Shown here: one piece after another, positions 1 to 6,094 of the stretch
How the letters are laid out: every line of letters begins with the position of its first letter
Numbering within the stretch: position 1 is the first letter of the stretch
Assembly: GCA_035541995.1 (NCBI GenBank)
Contig: DATKMG010000352.1
Coordinates: 1-10,275, forward strand
Direction: 5' to 3'
Origin: DATKMG01 sp035541995
Lineage (GTDB): Bacteria > Acidobacteriota > Terriglobia > Versatilivoradales > Versatilivoraceae
DNA: 10,275 nucleotides
Position numbers and translations under genes: made by a program
The notes under the pieces: model-generated
Databases searched by the model: none
Told to the model about the DNA's origin: nothing
What the model saw: only the letters and a program-made list of their open reading frames with translations

Positions 1-1
1 C

Positions 2-532
2 GGTAAGATGCTGGAGCCCGGCAATCGTCTCGAGACCCACAACGGTGACAAGGTGGAAATTGAGCTGGGACCGGAAAATTACCTTCGCGTCGGGGAGGGC
101 ACGCAAGTTGTAGCGGATCGCACGGGTCTTGACCGAATTCACTTTAGCATCAAGACCGGCCGAGTCATCCTGCAGGCTCCTCATGTGAAGAAAACTCCTT
201 TTTCTCTGCAGCTTTCCACCCCTTGCGGTGACTTGGTGGTAGTTAAGAGCGGACGCTGGCGTCTCGAGGTGGCGCCATCAGGAAGTGTGGAAATCCTGAC
301 CCTTAAAGGTATAGCGGATTGGTTCAAAGGCGGGCAGAAGGTCGCCACCTTGCTCCAGGGAAATCGTTACATCCTGGAAGGCCCGGCTTCTCTGGAGTTC
401 CAGCAGACGAAACTGCAACACCGCAAGAAAGATGATTTGGACCGCTGGAGCGACAGCCGTTCCGAAACCCTCCTGCGACGGGGGTTTGGGCCCAGCGTAA
501 GCACACCGGCCGTTCGAATTGGTCCCAGTTAG
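2..532 (+). CDS. FecR-domain-like protein, 5'-truncated by window edge
   Basis: This is the C-terminal part of a FecR-like protein. The reading frame is open back to the window edge. The ATG at position 8 falls inside a Gly-Lys-Met-Leu-Glu-Pro-Gly-Asn stretch that matches the usual start of the FecR beta domain, so it is probably an internal methionine. The visible part has the FecR pattern: 'LETHNGDKVEIEL', a hydrophobic 'LRVGEGTQV' strand, a repeated-strand region, a 'TPCGDLVVV' segment and a 'VEILTLKG' strand. It ends with 'DDLDRWSDSR', resembling the D-x-F-D-x-W-x-x-x-R motif that often follows FecR-like domains in envelope proteins. No transmembrane segment is visible in this part. Function is unknown; FecR domains often sit in envelope or sigma-factor-linked sensors. 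It converges on the BMC operon with a 45-bp gap and is probably unrelated to it. Confidence 0.7.
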   Translation, partial: GKMLEPGNRLETHNGDKVEIELGPENYLRVGEGTQVVADRTGLDRIHFSIKTGRVILQAPHVKKTPFSLQLSTPCGDLVVVKSGRWRLEVAPSGSVEILTLKGIADWFKGGQKVATLLQGNRYILEGPASLEFQQTKLQHRKKDDLDRWSDSRSETLLRRGFGPSVSTPAVRIGPS

Positions 533-577
533 TGGAATTCCGCGTGTCCGCATGCAGAAGTCCACTGTCCCCTTTAA

Positions 578-1660
578 CTACTTCAAGAGTCGTAGTGCAC
601 GTACCACTTCATCGGTAATTGTTTGGACTAGAGCTTCCACATCCGGATCCTTTCGGATGCAGGTGCCTTTCTTGTCTCCACAGTCGTTGGGGCAATTCCG
701 GGGGCACACGGTAATACCGCCCGGGAACTCTGGCTGGTCACACAGCTGGCACTCTTTCATCTCATACCGGGCATCAGGCAAGCCCATTTTCTTCTTGAGT
801 TCGAGCAGATCGGCGGCTTTCTTGTCGGGGATTCGCGTCACGGGAGTGCCCAACTGAGAGGCCAACATCAAGGTCCGGCAATAAGTGTCAACCACCTCCA
901 GGTACCATTCCGCGTGCGTCACGGTGTCGGCCCAGCAGACCACGCCGTGATTGGCCAGGAGGATTGTATTGTGGGTTTTGGCGTAAGGGACAACCGTCTC
1001 TGCAAAGGCCTTGGTGCCGGGCGTTTCATAGGGGGAGATGGCGACCGATCCGACGAAGACCTCCTGTTCCGGGATAATGCACGCGGGGGGAACCATGCCG
1101 GTAATGGCATATGCCGTGGCATGCGGGGGGTGGGCGTGAACCACACCTTTAGCTTGGGGGACAGCCTTGTAGATTTCCAGATGCATCAGGATTTCGCTAG
1201 TCCTGGGTCGTGACCCGGCAACTTGCCGGCCTTCCAGGTCGACCAGGCAGAGATCATCGAGGGTCATGTCCCCTTTGCAGCATAAGGTCGGGGTACAAAT
1301 GACCAGGTCGTCCCGAAGTCGATAGGAAATATTCCCGCCGTTCCCGTCCACATATTCGCGTAGCCAGAGTTTCTGGCCGACCTTGATTATCTCCTGTTTG
1401 ATCGCCACCGCTTCAGGAGAGTGGAATAGGGCGTCTATAGGCCCCGTGGGATTGCCGGTCACCACCGCTGGACTTGAACCAGAACTTGCCGGGGCCTCAG
1501 ATTCACTGACCACAAGGCTTCTATCCCGGATCACGTCTTTGGCAGAGGGGGTCAAGACCGCCTTGCGTCTGAGTATTACCTCCTTGGCCCCAGAACTGAG
1601 GGCTGCCTCCAGGTCTTTGCCGGTAATGACCTTGAGATTCGTCAAATCTGCCTTTTGCAT
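578..1660 (-). CDS. Class II aldolase (fuculose/rhamnulose-1-phosphate type), BMC-associated, multi-module
   Basis: This is a zinc-type class II aldolase of the FucA/AraD/adducin family, 360 aa. It probably cleaves L-fuculose- or L-rhamnulose-1-phosphate to DHAP and lactaldehyde inside the compartment. The core covers about residues 78-275: 'GNGGNISYR' near 106-114, Glu156 in 'PRTSEILMH', the metal ligands His175 and His177 in 'VVHAHPPH', and His238 in 'LLANHGVV'. It is longer than stand-alone FucA (about 215 aa). Residues 1-51 form an extra module containing 'VLTPSAKDVIRDR', resembling the ITxxxL...LTPSA motif at the N-terminus of EutT-type proteins. Residues 304-334 carry six cysteines (304, 307, 319, 323, 327, 334). 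Residues 338-360 are predicted to form an amphipathic helix that looks like an encapsulation peptide. The start has AAGGA 7 nt upstream. It is the last gene of the operon. Substrate is inferred from the PVM family, not shown here. Confidence 0.93.
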   Translation of the reverse strand: MQKADLTNLKVITGKDLEAALSSGAKEVILRRKAVLTPSAKDVIRDRSLVVSESEAPASSGSSPAVVTGNPTGPIDALFHSPEAVAIKQEIIKVGQKLWLREYVDGNGGNISYRLRDDLVICTPTLCCKGDMTLDDLCLVDLEGRQVAGSRPRTSEILMHLEIYKAVPQAKGVVHAHPPHATAYAITGMVPPACIIPEQEVFVGSVAISPYETPGTKAFAETVVPYAKTHNTILLANHGVVCWADTVTHAEWYLEVVDTYCRTLMLASQLGTPVTRIPDKKAADLLELKKKMGLPDARYEMKECQLCDQPEFPGGITVCPRNCPNDCGDKKGTCIRKDPDVEALVQTITDEVVRALRLLK

Positions 1661-1677
1661 GCAAGTTCCTTTTCCAA

Positions 1678-1706
1678 CGCTGGAAGCAATCCCTTCTGCT
1701 TCAGCG
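1678..1706 (-). other. Stem-loop between aldehyde dehydrogenase and aldolase genes
   Basis: The two arms, CGCTGGAAGCA and TGCTTCAGCG on the plus strand, pair over 10 bp with one bulged base around an 8-nt loop. No T-run follows in the transcribed direction, so it does not look like an intrinsic terminator. It lies between the stop of the dehydrogenase and the aldolase ribosome binding site. An mRNA-stabilising or processing role is inference. Confidence 0.45.
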
Positions 1707-1720
1707 CGCTATAATCAGCG

Positions 1721-3157
1721 TTAGACCACATGGAGCGCCTGGCCCACGGTGAGTTGTCGCTGCCGAAGAAAGGTCAATGGAGTTGTGACTCCTTCACCGG
1801 TGGGCGTCGCAATGCTGTAACTCAGGTATCCCGGTCCCTTGCTCCCCAGGCTGGCCATCGAGGGAGCATTCACCACGAACAATGTAGTATTCATGGCTTT
1901 GGCCATCCTGGTGATATTGGCCAGGTTTTGGGAGTGGATGATGGCGGTGTGCCGGAACCCATGCTCGGCTTTCACCGCTGCACGGATCGCCTCATCGACA
2001 GAGGAGAGCCTCACGATGGGGACAAATGGCATCATCTGCTCCTCCTGAACAAAGGTGTGTTCTTCCGGGGTCTCGCCAAAGAGCAGATCCGTGCTGGAAG
2101 GAAGCCGCAGGCCCACAATTTCCGCCAGGGCTGCCGCATCTTTCCCTATGTATTCCCGCCGGACGTGCCCCCGTGCGCAGCCGGATCCCTTCCCCGGTTC
2201 AAAAGTGAACACGGTCTGAGTCAACTTCTCAATCTGCGGGGCGTTCAACTGCACGGCTCCCGCGCGCTTCATGGCCGACACGAAGGCATCGGCCACACTG
2301 GCTACCACAAACACTTCCTTCTCCCCAATGCAAAGTAAATTATTGTCAAACCCTCCTCCCTCGATAATGCAGCGGGCGGCATTTTCAAGATCGGCGGTCT
2401 CATCCACTACAACCGGTGGATTCCCAGGGCCGGCGGCAATGACCCGCTTGCCTGCTTGCATAGCCGCTTTGACAACGGCCGGCCCACCCGTCACACAAAT
2501 CAAGGCGATCTCGGGGTGATTGAACAAAGCATTAGCCGATTCGATCGAAGGAGACTGGACTGTGCACAGCAGGTTCGGCAGCGCAAATCTCTTCTCAATT
2601 TCTCCATTCAGCACCTTCAAGGCATGGATGGCGCACTTGGCGGCTGCTGGATGAGGGCTGAACACGGCCGTATTGCCTCCGGCAATCACATTGATGGCAT
2701 TGCTGGCCATGGTGGGAACCGAATGGGTAGCCGGCAAGACTAGGCCGATCACACCGAACGGCGCATACTCGATGAGGCAAACCCCGCTTGAGTCACTACG
2801 AGCATCCGTCTTTAGCGCCTCGACTCCCAGCACCTGACGGAGGAATCTTAGCTTCTCGATCTTGTGGTCTAGCCGACCAATTTTGGTCTCTTCCAATTCC
2901 ATCCGGCCCCACTCCTCAGCCTTGTCGTAACAGGTTTCGCGAATCAGGTCGATGATCTGGCCCCGATTTTCCAGACTCATGGCGGCAAGGGGATATTGAG
3001 CCGCCGCCGCCGCTTTGACGGCTTCGTCCACAGAAGCGAATACTCCACCGCTGGAGGAAATGAAGGAATGGGTAGGAGGTGGAGACGATAGATGTGGCTG
3101 CAATCGCTCCAGAACCTCGTGCACAATCGCGGCGATCATCGGATCTTGTTGTTTCAT
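1721..3157 (-). CDS. CoA-acylating aldehyde dehydrogenase (PduP/EutE family)
   Basis: This is an NAD-dependent, CoA-acylating aldehyde dehydrogenase of 478 aa, the usual length for PduP/EutE. It probably converts lactaldehyde plus CoA to lactyl-CoA and NADH in the compartment lumen. The catalytic cysteine is Cys276 in 'DNNLLCIGEKE', preceded by 'AAGPGNPPVVVDETADLENA' at 241-260, both hallmarks of the family. The cofactor region includes 'YAPFGVIGLVLPATHSVP' at 131-148 and 'VTGGPAVVKAA' at 222-232. Residues 4-22 form a short amphipathic helix followed by a Ser/Pro linker (24-30), which is the classic N-terminal encapsulation peptide arrangement. It starts at an ATG with an AG-rich stretch upstream and lies 11 bp after the 82-aa gene. 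A 63-bp gap containing a stem-loop separates it from the aldolase gene. The aldehyde substrate is inferred from the neighbouring aldolase. Confidence 0.95.
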   Translation of the reverse strand: MKQQDPMIAAIVHEVLERLQPHLSSPPPTHSFISSSGGVFASVDEAVKAAAAAQYPLAAMSLENRGQIIDLIRETCYDKAEEWGRMELEETKIGRLDHKIEKLRFLRQVLGVEALKTDARSDSSGVCLIEYAPFGVIGLVLPATHSVPTMASNAINVIAGGNTAVFSPHPAAAKCAIHALKVLNGEIEKRFALPNLLCTVQSPSIESANALFNHPEIALICVTGGPAVVKAAMQAGKRVIAAGPGNPPVVVDETADLENAARCIIEGGGFDNNLLCIGEKEVFVVASVADAFVSAMKRAGAVQLNAPQIEKLTQTVFTFEPGKGSGCARGHVRREYIGKDAAALAEIVGLRLPSSTDLLFGETPEEHTFVQEEQMMPFVPIVRLSSVDEAIRAAVKAEHGFRHTAIIHSQNLANITRMAKAMNTTLFVVNAPSMASLGSKGPGYLSYSIATPTGEGVTTPLTFLRQRQLTVGQALHVV

Positions 3158-3168
3158 GCGAGTCTTCT

Positions 3169-3417
3169 CTACTCTGAGTTCAAAATGAAACTGACCGGAA
3201 ATCCTTTTGCATAAATGCGAGACTTGGCAGCCACGCCAACCGCGCTGTTTGCGGGAAGCGTGGGCATGTCAAAACCGGCAAGAAGCCCACGGCTCGCGGC
3301 GACTGCCGTCGCCCATGCGCTCACCGTGGCTACCAAGGCGTTTTTCATTGACTGCGGTGAACCCAATAGTTCAGGGAGCACTATCCTAAAGCCCCTGACG
3401 TCCTGGTCTTTGTTCAT
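3169..3417 (-). CDS. Unrecognised 82-aa protein within BMC operon
   Basis: I do not recognise this protein. Its ATG overlaps the stop codon of the BMC-P gene in an ATGA arrangement, and its TAG stop lies 11 bp before the dehydrogenase start, so it fits the operon tightly and is probably translated by coupling. It is 82 aa, has no cysteine or histidine, and contains an alanine-rich, moderately hydrophobic stretch (about 25-47, with 'ALVATVSAWATAVAA') followed by 'AVGVAAKSRIYAKG'. There is no clear signal peptide or confident transmembrane helix. 'DVRGFRIVLPEL' near the N-terminus loosely resembles a strand of EutN-type proteins ('DFRGMKLLLIQP' in the upstream gene), but the rest does not follow that fold. 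It could be a shell-associated or cargo-associated small protein, or a degenerate shell gene. No function is assigned. Confidence 0.6.
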   Translation of the reverse strand: MNKDQDVRGFRIVLPELLGSPQSMKNALVATVSAWATAVAASRGLLAGFDMPTLPANSAVGVAAKSRIYAKGFPVSFILNSE

Positions 3418-3710
3418 GGCTTCTTCAACAGACGCCGGCCGACTTCAACGGTGTCTATAATCCCGACAATGACCGCATCGACCGGGCAGTTTCGAGTCGA
3501 CTCCGTCAAGCGGGCAGAACTTCCCTTGGTAAACATAACCAGTTCATCCTCGCCGGCACCTACGCTATCAACCGCAATAATAGAACGGCCCGAGGGAACG
3601 AGTTCTCCGTCTTTGGCAATGTAAGGCTGAATCAACAGCAACTTCATTCCCCGGAAATCCACGTTCTTTTGGGTGGAGACGACGTTGCCAATGACTTTGG
3701 CGAGAAACAT
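3414..3710 (-). CDS. BMC-P pentameric shell vertex protein (EutN/CcmL family)
   Basis: This is a EutN/CcmL-type protein (Pfam EutN_CcmL) that forms pentamers capping the vertices of the microcompartment shell. With the ATG at 3710 it has 98 aa and begins 'MFLAKVIGNVVSTQKN', the family's usual N-terminus. Other diagnostic stretches are 'GMKLLLIQPY', 'IIAVDSVGAGEDELVMF', 'GSSARLTE' and 'PVDAVIVGIIDTVEV'. A GTG three codons upstream (3719) is in frame, but the AGGA upstream sits almost on top of it, while it is about 10 nt from the ATG, so I prefer the ATG. It is the only BMC-P gene in the window. PVM-type loci usually carry more than one, so others may lie elsewhere. Its stop overlaps the next gene by 4 bp. 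Confidence 0.95.
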   Translation of the reverse strand: MFLAKVIGNVVSTQKNVDFRGMKLLLIQPYIAKDGELVPSGRSIIAVDSVGAGEDELVMFTKGSSARLTESTRNCPVDAVIVGIIDTVEVGRRLLKKP

Positions 3711-3736
3711 GTCTTCCACATCCTGAGAGAGAATTG

Positions 3737-4009
3737 CTAGCGAGGCAAGACCACATGCAAATCATCGTGCGGGCGTGGAATTACCTGGGTGCTGACAACT
3801 TCGCCAATAGACCTGGCCGCAACCACGCCTGCATCCACAGCAGCCTTGACGGCCGCTACGTCGCCCGTCACAAAGCTCGTACACAATCCGCTGCCCACTT
3901 TCTTCCATCCCTTGAACGACACGTTAGCTGCCTTCAACATGGCGTCCGTAGCGTGGACCAATGCTACCAGGCCCCGGGTTTCAATCATTCCAATTGCCAT
4001 TTGTGTCAT
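3737..4009 (-). CDS. BMC-H hexameric shell protein (PduA/CcmK-like), third in operon
   Basis: This is a single-domain BMC shell protein of 90 aa that forms hexamers tiling the shell facets. It begins 'MTQMAIGMIETRGLVALV', has the 'ATDAMLKAANV' helix, the pore-loop motif 'KVGSGL', then 'GDVAAVKAAVDAG' and the closing 'VVSTQVIPRPHDDLH'. The canonical GSG pore loop suggests a PduA-like small-metabolite pore. The start is supported by GGGAG 6 nt upstream. It follows the kinase gene after a 77-bp gap containing two tandem stem-loops, and it precedes the BMC-P gene by 26 bp. It has a Cys in the strand after the pore ('SGLCTSF') where the other two BMC-H copies have Val. Confidence 0.96.
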   Translation of the reverse strand: MTQMAIGMIETRGLVALVHATDAMLKAANVSFKGWKKVGSGLCTSFVTGDVAAVKAAVDAGVVAARSIGEVVSTQVIPRPHDDLHVVLPR

Positions 4010-4034
4010 GCTGTTCTCCCGAAGATCATCTGTT

Positions 4035-4055
4035 GCCGGCCCCGCGATCGCCGGC
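4035..4055 (-). other. Intercistronic stem-loop upstream of BMC-H (first of two)
   Basis: Two GCCGGC copies (4035-4040 and 4050-4055), each self-complementary, can pair as a 6-bp GC-only stem around a 9-nt loop. The element lies between the kinase stop and the ribosome binding site of the shell gene, next to a second hairpin. No T-run follows. A stabilising or processing role is inference. Confidence 0.35.
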
Positions 4056-4060
4056 TGCCC

Positions 4061-4081
4061 GGGTCATCTCTCGATTGACCC
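4061..4081 (-). other. Intercistronic stem-loop upstream of BMC-H (second of two)
   Basis: GGGTCA (4061-4066) pairs perfectly with TGACCC (4076-4081) around a 9-nt loop. It lies 5 bp from the neighbouring hairpin and directly after the kinase stop codon. It lacks a following T-run, so it is not a convincing intrinsic terminator. Confidence 0.35.
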
Positions 4082-4086
4082 ATTGG

Positions 4087-5295
4087 CTAAAGGTTTCCCG
4101 TCTTGCTTTCGCTGAGGACCGAAAGGTGAAAGTCAGCAGGAACGAGACGCTTTCGATTTTCACTACCCACCAGTTCCGCCGCAGCGCGAGCCACAATCCA
4201 CTCCTCGTTGGTAGGAATCACCCACACCTCTACAGCCGCATGGTCGTGAGAGATTCGGGTTTCTCCAGAGACAGAGCCATTTATTGAATCGTCGAGTTGG
4301 ACCCCAAAATTCTCAAGTCCGATGCAAATGCCGGAACGAATCTGGGAGTCATTTTCCCCGATGCCTCCGGAAAAGGTCAAAATATCCAGTCCTCCCAGCT
4401 CCAACAAGAAGGAGCCTAGATAACGGCGAACGTGGTAAACATACACGTCCAGAGCCAGTTGTGCCCGCCGATTCCCGGTTGCAGCGGCTTCAGAGAGGTC
4501 CCGAACGTCCCCACTGAGGCCGCTGATTCCCTCCAGGCCCGATTCGCTGGACAAAATCCGGGCCATTTCATCCACCCCGGTTCCAGTCTTCTTCATCATA
4601 TAAAACACGGCAAAAACGTCGATATCACCGGCTCGATTGTTCTGGGGGAGTCCCGATTGCGGCGACATCCCGAAACTACAGTCAATAGCTACTCCCCCTC
4701 GAATGGCGGCCAAGCTGGAACTGCCACCCAGATGACATGAAATGTGGCGCAGGTTAGTGCGAGGGCAAAGTGCTTGAGCCCGTTCGGAGGCGAAACGATG
4801 GCTGGCACCATGAAATCCATAACGGCGGATCTGAGATTGTTGCCGCCAGCTAAACGGCAAGGCATAGGTCGTGGCCGCTTCCGGAACCTGATCGAAGAAT
4901 GCCGTCTCAAACAACGCCACCAGGGGAACCTCGGGAATCGAGAGAGCAAAGGCACGCATCGCCGCCATATAGGGTGGGTTATGAGCCGGTGCCAGGAATG
5001 AAACTTCTTCCATGGCCTGCAGGACCTCTTCATTCACCAGCCTGGCTCCAGTCAAGGCACCGGCATGAACAGCCTTAAAACCTACAGCTGCTAACTCCTT
5101 CAAACTGGACAAGGGTTTTCCATCTCCCACGACGGTTTCGAGGCAACGGTCGATGGCAGCCGCGTAGGTTGAGCAGTCGCCGCCTGGCCGGCCAATCCGC
5201 TCCACACGCCCCTTGCCCAAGACGGTCCCTTCAGGCATGTTTAGCAGGCTATACTTAAACGAGGTGCTTCCGATATTGGCGACGAGAACCTTCAT
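4087..5295 (-). CDS. Acetate/propionate kinase family protein (AckA/PduW-like), divergent
   Basis: This is an ASKHA-fold acyl-phosphate kinase, 402 aa from the ATG at 5295 (acetokinase family, about 400 aa). It probably converts lactyl-phosphate plus ADP to lactate and ATP. The family's start is seen in 'VANIGSTSFKYSL' (Asn7, Ser10, Ser12, Lys14). Also present are 'APAHNPP' (His105), 'FHGASHRF' (His162, His166), 'HLGGSSSLAAI' at 188-198, 'NNRAGDID' (Arg221), 'FSGGIGEN' at 308-315 and 'TNEEW' near the C-terminus. Some active-site motifs are changed: the usual FDTAF is 'FETAF' (Glu130) and the usual HRVVHGGE is 'FKAVHAGA' (73-80). An upstream in-frame ATG (5331) would add 12 residues that lie before the conserved N-terminus; a purine-rich GGAAGAGAG lies 9 nt before the chosen ATG. 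No encapsulation-like extension is seen, so it may work in the cytoplasm. Confidence 0.92.
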   Translation of the reverse strand: MKVLVANIGSTSFKYSLLNMPEGTVLGKGRVERIGRPGGDCSTYAAAIDRCLETVVGDGKPLSSLKELAAVGFKAVHAGALTGARLVNEEVLQAMEEVSFLAPAHNPPYMAAMRAFALSIPEVPLVALFETAFFDQVPEAATTYALPFSWRQQSQIRRYGFHGASHRFASERAQALCPRTNLRHISCHLGGSSSLAAIRGGVAIDCSFGMSPQSGLPQNNRAGDIDVFAVFYMMKKTGTGVDEMARILSSESGLEGISGLSGDVRDLSEAAATGNRRAQLALDVYVYHVRRYLGSFLLELGGLDILTFSGGIGENDSQIRSGICIGLENFGVQLDDSINGSVSGETRISHDHAAVEVWVIPTNEEWIVARAAAELVGSENRKRLVPADFHLSVLSESKTGNL

Positions 5296-5445
5296 CTCCC
5301 CAATCTCTCTTCCGGCCCTTGCTGGTGACATTCTCAGTTACTATCGAAGATGCTAATGCTTCGTATCCGGCAGACTGACAGCCTGCTTCTCCAGCACTAG
5401 CTGCTCTGCCGCAGGCAGATGGGCGTCTGCTCAATGGCCCCGGCT
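5296..5445 (-). other. Structured 150-bp intercistronic gap between BMC-H and kinase genes
   Basis: This is the longest gap inside the operon and holds no convincing gene. It is rich in CTGC/GCAG words and offers several short stems: GCAGA/TCTGC and CTGCC/GGCAG near 5408-5430, CAGC/GCTG near 5392-5403, and CGAAG/CTTCG at 5345-5363. GCAGAC at 5370-5375 can also pair with GTCTGC at 5425-5430. None is followed by a T-run. It could lower read-through or stabilise the upstream shell mRNA; this is inference. Confidence 0.3.
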
Positions 5446-5748
5446 TTACTTCAAATAACCCTCTTCAACGCCTTCATGGGGTCGCGGGATCACATGGGCA
5501 GAAACCAGTTCGCCGAGGGCCTTGGCAGCCGCTGCACCCGCATCGACGGCAGCCCGAACGCTACCCACATCGCCACGGACGATAGTGGTCACATAGCCAC
5601 CGCCGATCTGGACCATTTTAATCAGTTGAACATTAGCAGCCTTGCACATGGCATCGCTAGCATCTACCAACCCCACTAACCCCTTGGTCTCAATCAGGCC
5701 AAGGGCCTTCTGGTTCATTTCCGGTTCTTCGTTCTTTCGGTTGGCCAT
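5446..5748 (-). CDS. BMC-H hexameric shell protein, second in operon (GGG pore loop)
   Basis: This is a single-domain BMC shell protein, 100 aa from the ATG at 5748. The core begins 'MNQKALGLIETKGLVGLV', continues with 'ASDAMCKAANV', has the pore loop 'QIGGGYVT', then 'VRGDVGSVRAAVDAG' and ends 'LVSAHVIPRPHEGVEEGYLK'. The pore loop is GGG instead of the GSG of its two paralogs, and a Tyr follows. An in-frame GTG at 5775 exists, but AAAGGAG lies inside that extension, 12 nt before the ATG at 5748, which favours the ATG. An ATG at 5718 would give an 80-aa protein close to the bare domain. The upstream BMC-H gene ends 4 bp before the chosen start, so the ribosome binding site lies in that gene's tail. 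It is probably co-translated with that gene. Confidence 0.95.
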   Translation of the reverse strand: MANRKNEEPEMNQKALGLIETKGLVGLVDASDAMCKAANVQLIKMVQIGGGYVTTIVRGDVGSVRAAVDAGAAAAKALGELVSAHVIPRPHEGVEEGYLK

Positions 5749-5752
5749 TGTC

Positions 5753-6055
5753 TCAAGATGCTCCTTTCTCTCCACTCGGAGCCTGTGGAGGAGCTGTGAA
5801 GGCTACCAGTTCTTCGTGGGGCCGCGGGATAACCTGCACACTCAGAACCTCCCCCAGACGTGCCGCTGCGGCAGCACCCGCGTCGGTGGCGGCTTTGACA
5901 GCGGCCACGTCCCCCTCAATGAACATGGTTACCAACCCGGAGCCCACCGGTTCCCAGCGAGCAAAGGTCACGTTGGCAGCCTTTAAGGCGGCATCGGTGG
6001 CTTCAATCAGCCCCACCAGCCCACGTGTTTCAATCATGCCCAACGCTAGCTTCAT
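5753..6055 (-). CDS. BMC-H hexameric shell protein, first in operon
   Basis: This is a single-domain BMC shell protein, 100 aa from the ATG at 6055. It begins 'MKLALGMIETRGLVGLIEA', has 'DAALKAANVTFARWEPVGSGL' split between helix and pore loop (GSG type), then 'EGDVAAVKAATDAG' and 'VLSVQVIPRPHEELV'. An 11-residue tail, 'APPQAPSGEKG' and beyond, extends past the usual domain end and is rich in Pro, Gly and Ser. An in-frame ATG at 6085 would add ten residues, but AGGAG lies 9 nt before the ATG at 6055, so I chose that. It follows pduL by 39 bp. It resembles the third BMC-H more than the second (shared GSG pore and 'GMIETRGL'). Confidence 0.95.
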   Translation of the reverse strand: MKLALGMIETRGLVGLIEATDAALKAANVTFARWEPVGSGLVTMFIEGDVAAVKAATDAGAAAAARLGEVLSVQVIPRPHEELVAFTAPPQAPSGEKGAS

Positions 6056-6094
6056 AAGGTCACTCTCCTGTTTATTCTGATTCATGCCATCCAG

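Noticed and set aside
533..577. Possible terminator between the convergent FecR-like and aldolase genes
   Set aside because: Only the short palindrome GGAATTCC is present, with no GC-rich hairpin followed by a T-run.
1730..2338. Plus-strand open frame of 202 codons opposite the aldehyde dehydrogenase
   Set aside because: It lies wholly inside the dehydrogenase gene and has no recognisable protein pattern.
5753..5775. Overlap of two BMC-H genes through an upstream GTG start
   Set aside because: A strong AAAGGAG lies inside the supposed extension, pointing to the ATG at 5748 and leaving a 4-bp gap with no overlap.
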